Assembly (NCBI GenBank): GCA_035578905.1
Contig: JAQJVL010000574.1
Location: forward strand, 204,501 to 268,500
Reading direction: 5' to 3'
Length of the DNA stretch: 64,000 bases
Source: Stictocephala bisonia
Taxonomy: Eukaryota > Arthropoda > Insecta > Hemiptera > Membracidae
Part shown: positions 58,484 to 64,000 of the stretch, in pieces
Layout: every line of letters starts with the position of its first letter
Position numbering within the stretch: position 1 is the first letter of the stretch
Position numbers and translations under genes: made by a program
Notes under the pieces: generated by a model
What the model saw: the letters and a program-made list of their open reading frames with translations, nothing else
What the model was told of the DNA's origin: nothing
The model's database searches: none

Positions 58484-60939
58484 ATAGTCTGTAGTGTAGC
58501 TTAGTTACGCCCTAGAACAGCCTTTAAATAACAATAGATATGCCGTGTGGAAGGAACCTGAAAACAGAATTTTTACAGGTAAAATTAATAAATACAAATC
58601 TTTATAAGGTTTCTTCAATCTCTGTGAAGAATCATTGTTGCAGATAACGAACACTGCCAAAATACCTTTCTAAATATGATGTATTGATACAATTGTCAGC
58701 ACGATACAATCTAGAACTCTAACATTGATAGATTCCCTTTCAAACGTTGATATGGACGGCTGGGTGGAACAGTAACAATGAACAAAGCACACACGTCAAT
58801 CACTCACAGTGTTTTCATTCACAGGCCGGCAACATCATGCACCCAAATGTAAATTACCTTGTGTATGATTCCACAGCAAACGTAACAAACCTGAACAATT
58901 TGTACATCAAAAAATCTAAATTTGTTTCCAAGAAAAAATATCTAGCGTTAAAACTTATTGCAATATTTCAGAATCTGAAAATGCTATTACTTACCTCGAT
59001 TAAATCACTAAATCTTATTTAATTATCTTCATTTTACAATTTTAAATATGATCATTTTTTGCTTATTTTTCGTACATTTATCATATTTTGATAATCAAAT
59101 ACCATTATTCATTTTTACTTTCTTGTATATGCGCTAGCATATATAAAGTATTGTGATGGCCCAAAATGTTTTTTTACAAATTGGTGTAAAATTCCATTTT
59201 AGAGTCCCCAAAACCGAAAAGTTTTTTTTATTTGTCTGTCTGTCCGTATATATGTAGATGTAACCAACCAACATCTGCAGACTTTGTTTTTTTTTTTTTT
59301 TTTTTCACTCTTCATCGGACATTTTAGTTTTTATTTATTTATATATTTTACTTTTTATTGTTATAGGCAAAAACAGTAAAAAATTAAATTTTATCAAAAA
59401 CGGCCCTAACCATTTTGATAAAATTGTCTGAAAAGATGTGAATTATAATTAAATATTTTATTAAAAACCACATGTCCATAAGTTTAAAAATTTTGTAGAT
59501 TCCACATTTTTTGGGGCAAATACATTTAAAAATTTAGTTTTGTCAAGCTTTATTTTAACTATTTTGCTTTAATTTTCAGTTAAGATGCAAATTACAATTA
59601 AAAATATTTTACTTACCACCCCACCAAGTTTAAGCTGAAGGCCGAAGGCCGGAAGTCACAACTCAAGTTGTTGAATGTTGTTTACATGAAATCTGGCCCT
59701 GTGATAATTTGCTGTTGATGAAGATTATTTTTTCCGTATTTTTATTGCAATAAAATGAGTGTTCCATCTGTACATTTCTTAAAATGTAATTAATTGAATA
59801 ACTGTTTTTATTAAGGTGTGTTTTTACATCATTTAATTTTAATTCAATTCAAAAATATATTTGTATTCAAATTAAAATGTGATTTGAAATTAAAAATCAA
59901 TACAATAAACTATTCCAACTATTATTTCTTTAACAAGCTTTCTAAATTTTTAAAACAATCTGACATAGCAAAGGGAGAGGGAGAAAGTTTGTGTCAGTTA
60001 CCAGGTAAATTACTCACATGTAAAAATGTGAGTACTTTTATTTTAATTACGGTAACTAAAATCTTATATCTTACTCATTATTTCTTCATTTGGCTTTATT
60101 TAGTATTGTTGTTTCTTAACAAATTACTTGTGAGTGGAAATATAAATTACAAGTGAACGACATATAATTTTATAGTAAATGTACAAAGTAAAAAGGTTAT
60201 CAACTTCTGTAAAACACGTTTATCTTCTATAGGCTATAAGTATTCACAAATATATAACACCGGTGTCCGACTATGCTACTTATATATTAACACTTTTGCC
60301 TATCAGAAAATTTATATCAGTTGGCTAAAATCGTCAAAACAGTCACTGTTGAAATATAAATCGTCAATTACTATGAGCCTTCTATCTTCTTATTTTTTGT
60401 AAATTTATAGTAAAAATGTTCCAAGAATTTAAATTAACCTCTTCATTTGTAATTTTGCTATGATCCTCGCATTTCTCATTGAAAGTAAATCATTCTTCCC
60501 ATGAATTCAAAGGCCTTTATAGTAAAATCTGAAAATATCAGTATTTTTATCATTTCAATTGAAACTATTATTAGGATTAATTGCGTGTTGTATTATATGT
60601 TACAACTGAAGGCTTCTTATTTTATAAGTACAAACATGGTTTGTATAAGGTACGATAATTAATCTAAAGTAAACTCAAACAAGTAAAGATTCTAATAGAT
60701 GTTCTACCAATATAAATGTAGTTAATACACCCTCCCTATGTCAAATATTATTTCTACGCTGTGAAATATAAAATATGATTAGAGAAAATTAAGTAGCATT
60801 TAATTTATATATAAATATAACGGCTTTCATAAATATTTGAAAAAATAAATAACAATGGTATCAGTGTCCGTCTGTTGTAGCAAAGAATAGAATTTATCGG
60901 TAACAATGCACTTTCTAGATACCTTGAAAATGCGATTTC
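58484..60939. other. AT-rich sequence, no gene seen
   Basis: No supported gene. A T-rich run lies at about 59286-59306, and a GAAGGCCGAAGGCCGG word at about 59637-59653. Frames at 58747-59022 and 59818-60156 have no motif. Confidence 0.5.
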
Positions 60940-61250
60940 TTATTGAAAAAGTGGTGAAGTTTAAAATTCTAGAGGAGGTTGACTTTAGACGCAGAAAGCT
61001 CGTTTTATACCGAAAAATCGAAAAACTAGTTTTTTATGTGATAATGAAAAAAAAACTACTTTTTATAACATTAGAATGCATCAAAATTTTTCATTTAACT
61101 TGTTTTTTTATGCTGAACAAGAATATATGATTGGGTTTTCAATCAATTTAATGTTTTGGCTAAAAAAAACACTTTTTACTTACCTAAACAAATATAACCT
61201 AAATTCCTAATCGTCAATATAATAAACAAAAATTTACAATTCACTTTAAA
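60940..61250 (+). repeat. dispersed repeat B, copy 2
   Basis: This is the partner of 35580-35895 in the same orientation. The 74-codon frame inside it is not conserved between copies. Confidence 0.7.
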
Positions 61251-61869
61251 TTCGGGTGCCTGTCATCCGTGACGGCCTGCCGGCCGTCACTCCAGCAGAA
61301 TACTTGAGGATTTGTTCTTGGTGGTGGCCTAATAACATTGTGCATATGGGCGCCATATACACAATGTTATTGCAATGCCACGTACGTAGTTTATCCGTAA
61401 TATCTCGAGTAATCATTCTTGCAGACCAAAATAATTTTCAAAATCGTGTTTATCACAACAAACTACATAAATAAATTTTCAAATAAAATAAAAGTTAAAT
61501 AAAAGTTATGAAAACATCATGACAAATAACAGATATAAATCTAAAAATAGTATTTAAAAAATTTTTGAATTTTGGTTTTTTTTATAAAATGTTATTTCCG
61601 CGTGGAGCAAAAAGTGTTTTTTTTTTTCATTAAACATAGACTTAATTCTACCCACTGGTAATAAAAAAGTCAAGATAGGTGAGGCGTCTAGAAAGCGCAT
61701 AAATACTAATTTTTCAAACAAAACAACTTTTCAAAAGGTTTGAACAAATCTTTGGTAAAGTTAGTTTGAAAAAGTACAAGTAATATAAGTTTTTGTTGAT
61801 TGTAACACTAAACAGTAATTTTTAAATATAACACATTCTAAATGTTTTATTAAATATTTACGAATCATA

Positions 61870-62080
61870 TCTGTTTTGATTAGTTGTAACACTGAACAGG
61901 TTTCTATCAGACCCTAATTAATGTAGTAACCAGGTACACAATCACGCTATATTGCCCAAGCTAATTAATTCCAAGCTCGATAATGGTCAGCCCGACGTTT
62001 CTTTGGTCACGTTTTCCTCTGATTATGTTGATGCATTATGCAAATAGGCGTGACTGTAGTTTCATCTTTAGTTGAGGCTT
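61870..62080 (+). repeat. dispersed repeat A, copy 2
   Basis: This is the partner of 31490-31690 in the same orientation, preserving the AAGCTAATTAATTCCAAGCT and ATTATGCAAATAGG blocks. Confidence 0.7.
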
Positions 62081-63283
62081 TTGTTATGAATAATAGAGTT
62101 TTTATTTTTACCAGTTTAACATAAAACGATTTATTTTTGTAAATTGAAAAAATACTAGTACTTCAAATTTGTTTTTGTAATTAAGACTACAACATTCTCG
62201 CACACTTAAAATTTTAGCTTGTTTATATGTAATGTATCATTGAACAGTTTTATCAGAGTTGAAGAATATTTTTTATATTAATTTATTGTCTGTTAATTTT
62301 CTATGTCGAAATATATCTATAATTTTTATTTGACAAAAATAAACACTAAAATCTGATTATATTATTTATGAATCAACACATTCATTTTGATTACGAAGTC
62401 GTTTTTCATAACATTTTACAGTAAATAAAAACATAAGCCAATAAACAATAATAGTTAGCCAGTAGTATTTCAGAAGTCACCATTTTAATAATCCTGCCAC
62501 TCGTTTTGAGTATCTCAGCCTTGACGTGTTGTGACTGAGTTTCTTGGACAAGTCTCATTCTTTTGTCAGTCCCTCTGGTCTGAGGATGATATGCGTACTG
62601 TACCGAAATCGATCACCATCAAATATGTACAGTTTAACTTATATGGTTAATAGTTTGTTTTGTGTAACTTTTTTCTCGTGTAGTATTGTAAAAGTAAATA
62701 GTAAAAATGTTATTTATTTTAATGGATTTTCAGTAAAATGGGATTTATATTGACAAACTGCAAACAACTAATTCACACTTTAGACTTTTTAAATGATTAC
62801 TTGGAAGAAATTTGTTAATAAGATGATTTATTTAATGTTGCTAGGTTTGCGATTTAAAATAAACAACTTCATAATACTATTGAAAAATGTAGTAATAAAT
62901 CATTAAAATAATTCAGAAGCGTAACTTAGGCAATTTATGTAACACAACGACTTTTTTTACATTCTGGTCTGAAAATGGTAAATGGTGTTTAACCAAATAT
63001 TATACCATGTGTGTTCTATTTAATAAATATCTTACAATAATCTTTTTTTCCTATTATACGTTTTTAGGAGCTAAGTTTTCGATTATTAATCAAAGAGGTT
63101 ATTATATAATTAATGCGAAAACAGTTTACAAAAAAGTAATGTTCTTTAACCTAATGGTCTTACCAGACTTAGTCACTTCTTCCTTTATAGTTTTTACCTG
63201 TAACAAAAAAATAACTATTGAGTAACCCTTAAATATTGAATACAATCGTATTGTAGCATGCCCTTACTATTGTAATGAATAAT
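62081..63283. other. AT-rich sequence, no gene seen
   Basis: No supported gene. Short frames at 62544-62753 and 63007-63225 lack motifs. Confidence 0.5.
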
Positions 63284-63735
63284 GTCGGCACTGATAGCGC
63301 AGTGCTGTAACCCAGCTACTTGAGGACAAAGTGTTGAGGAGATTGTAGGCGATAGGTTATATGCACGATCTTCTTATACCGACATGGCGTCCGCTCAACT
63401 CTTGCTATCGACTAAAACACTGCTAGAGAAGCCTGGGTTGTCCACGTTGGATGGTAGTCAAGGTTCAAATGTTGTGTGGGTAAAAGAAGAACTGAGTGTC
63501 AGACTTGTCAGTTAGCTTAAAATCAGACCAACACTACGTAGTTCGGACTCCACGTAAAGCTGTAGGTCCCTTAGTTACCTTGGCTCATGTGCTATTAATA
63601 CATGGTTCTTTCTGAGGAACAGTCGATCTTAGTTAGTAACAATGACTACACTCGTTCATCTACACTCATCACACTCATTTACCCCTCATATTCACCCATA
63701 TCTCTACGATCGGCGTCTTTAAAATGAATAATGAA
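63284..63735 (+). mobile_element. SINE family 2, copy C
   Basis: The head reads GGCACTGATAGCGCAGTGCT and GGCGATAGGTTATATGC, with decayed promoter boxes. The body is as in copy B (GGCGTCCGCTCAA, AAAATCAGACCAACACTACG, TTTCTGAGGAACAGTCGA), with the end ACGATCGGCGTCTTTAAAAT as in copy A. It is the longest copy and includes both the head of copy B and the tail of copy A. Confidence 0.75.
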
Positions 63736-64000
63736 GGAACTAAATAAGCTTAGATTTAGATATTGAAGGCTAAATTGAATATTTCTACCTTTAATTTAAA
63801 TTAATGTGACTTTTAAATTTAAAGCGTGGATTTCCTGTATTCGTTTTACATAGATACAGATAAAACCTACATCCATTGGAACGATTCCAGTTTTCTCAGT
63901 AGCGATAAGGCAATGAGTTACTAGCTTTATATCCATGCTTTGGAATGATACACTATATGTTTAGTTTTACCAAAATGAAATGGTAAATTTCAATAAGAAT

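Noticed and set aside
60906..61130. Lysine-rich 74-codon gene
   Set aside because: It lies within dispersed repeat B, whose other copy does not keep the frame.

Overview
The window looks like intergenic, repeat-dominated DNA from an animal, most likely an insect with a large AT-rich genome. The evidence is very AT-rich unique sequence, scattered AGGTTA patches typical of insect genomes, jockey-like non-LTR retrotransposon tails ending in short microsatellites, Penelope-like elements, a Helitron, tRNA-derived SINEs and many tandem arrays. I cannot name the species. I found no convincing host protein-coding gene, and nothing prokaryotic (no operons, CRISPR or rRNA operon). Nearly all long open frames are either stop-free tandem repeats or retroelement remnants.

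Layout: 1-256 is a non-LTR 3' tail. 1785-2418 is a 35-bp G-rich minisatellite, split by a dead jockey-like retrotransposon (2419-4543) and resuming at 4544. 5381-9300 is a satellite of about 166 bp with a 1147-bp higher-order repeat. 10583-10815 is a tRNA-derived SINE. 11990-12475 is an 87-bp tandem array with hammerhead-like signatures on the minus strand. Further members of the G-rich minisatellite family lie at 13.5, 17.5, 23 and 25 kb. A second SINE family has three copies (19.0, 36.4, 63.3 kb). Penelope-like element copies lie at 19.8-20.6, 32.5-32.7 and 38.5-39.6 kb. 29190-30590 is a 105-bp tandem array. A complete-looking Helitron (33482-34534) carries a nearly perfect inverted duplication of an unknown coding-like sequence. 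Two minus-strand non-LTR remnants lie at 43.6-44.9 and 49.3-50.1 kb. 51842-57172 is a 5.3-kb, 78-bp array. Foldback or MITE-like elements lie at 40.5, 48.1 and 58.2 kb.

The most interesting theme is one dispersed minisatellite family with a shared core (CCACTGTAC, then TGTA, then GGGTGGG repeats). It recurs at six loci: as long arrays, as a head-to-head array, inside an inverted-repeat-bounded block, and as one isolated monomer inside the Helitron. This suggests that transposons seeded the arrays. The second theme is Penelope-associated ribozyme-like motifs, both as a palindrome and as a five-unit tandem array. The third is a divergent single-copy relative of each of two arrays elsewhere in the window (47.7 kb and 51.0 kb), which may show what the arrays grew from. 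All identifications were made by eye; no database search was run.
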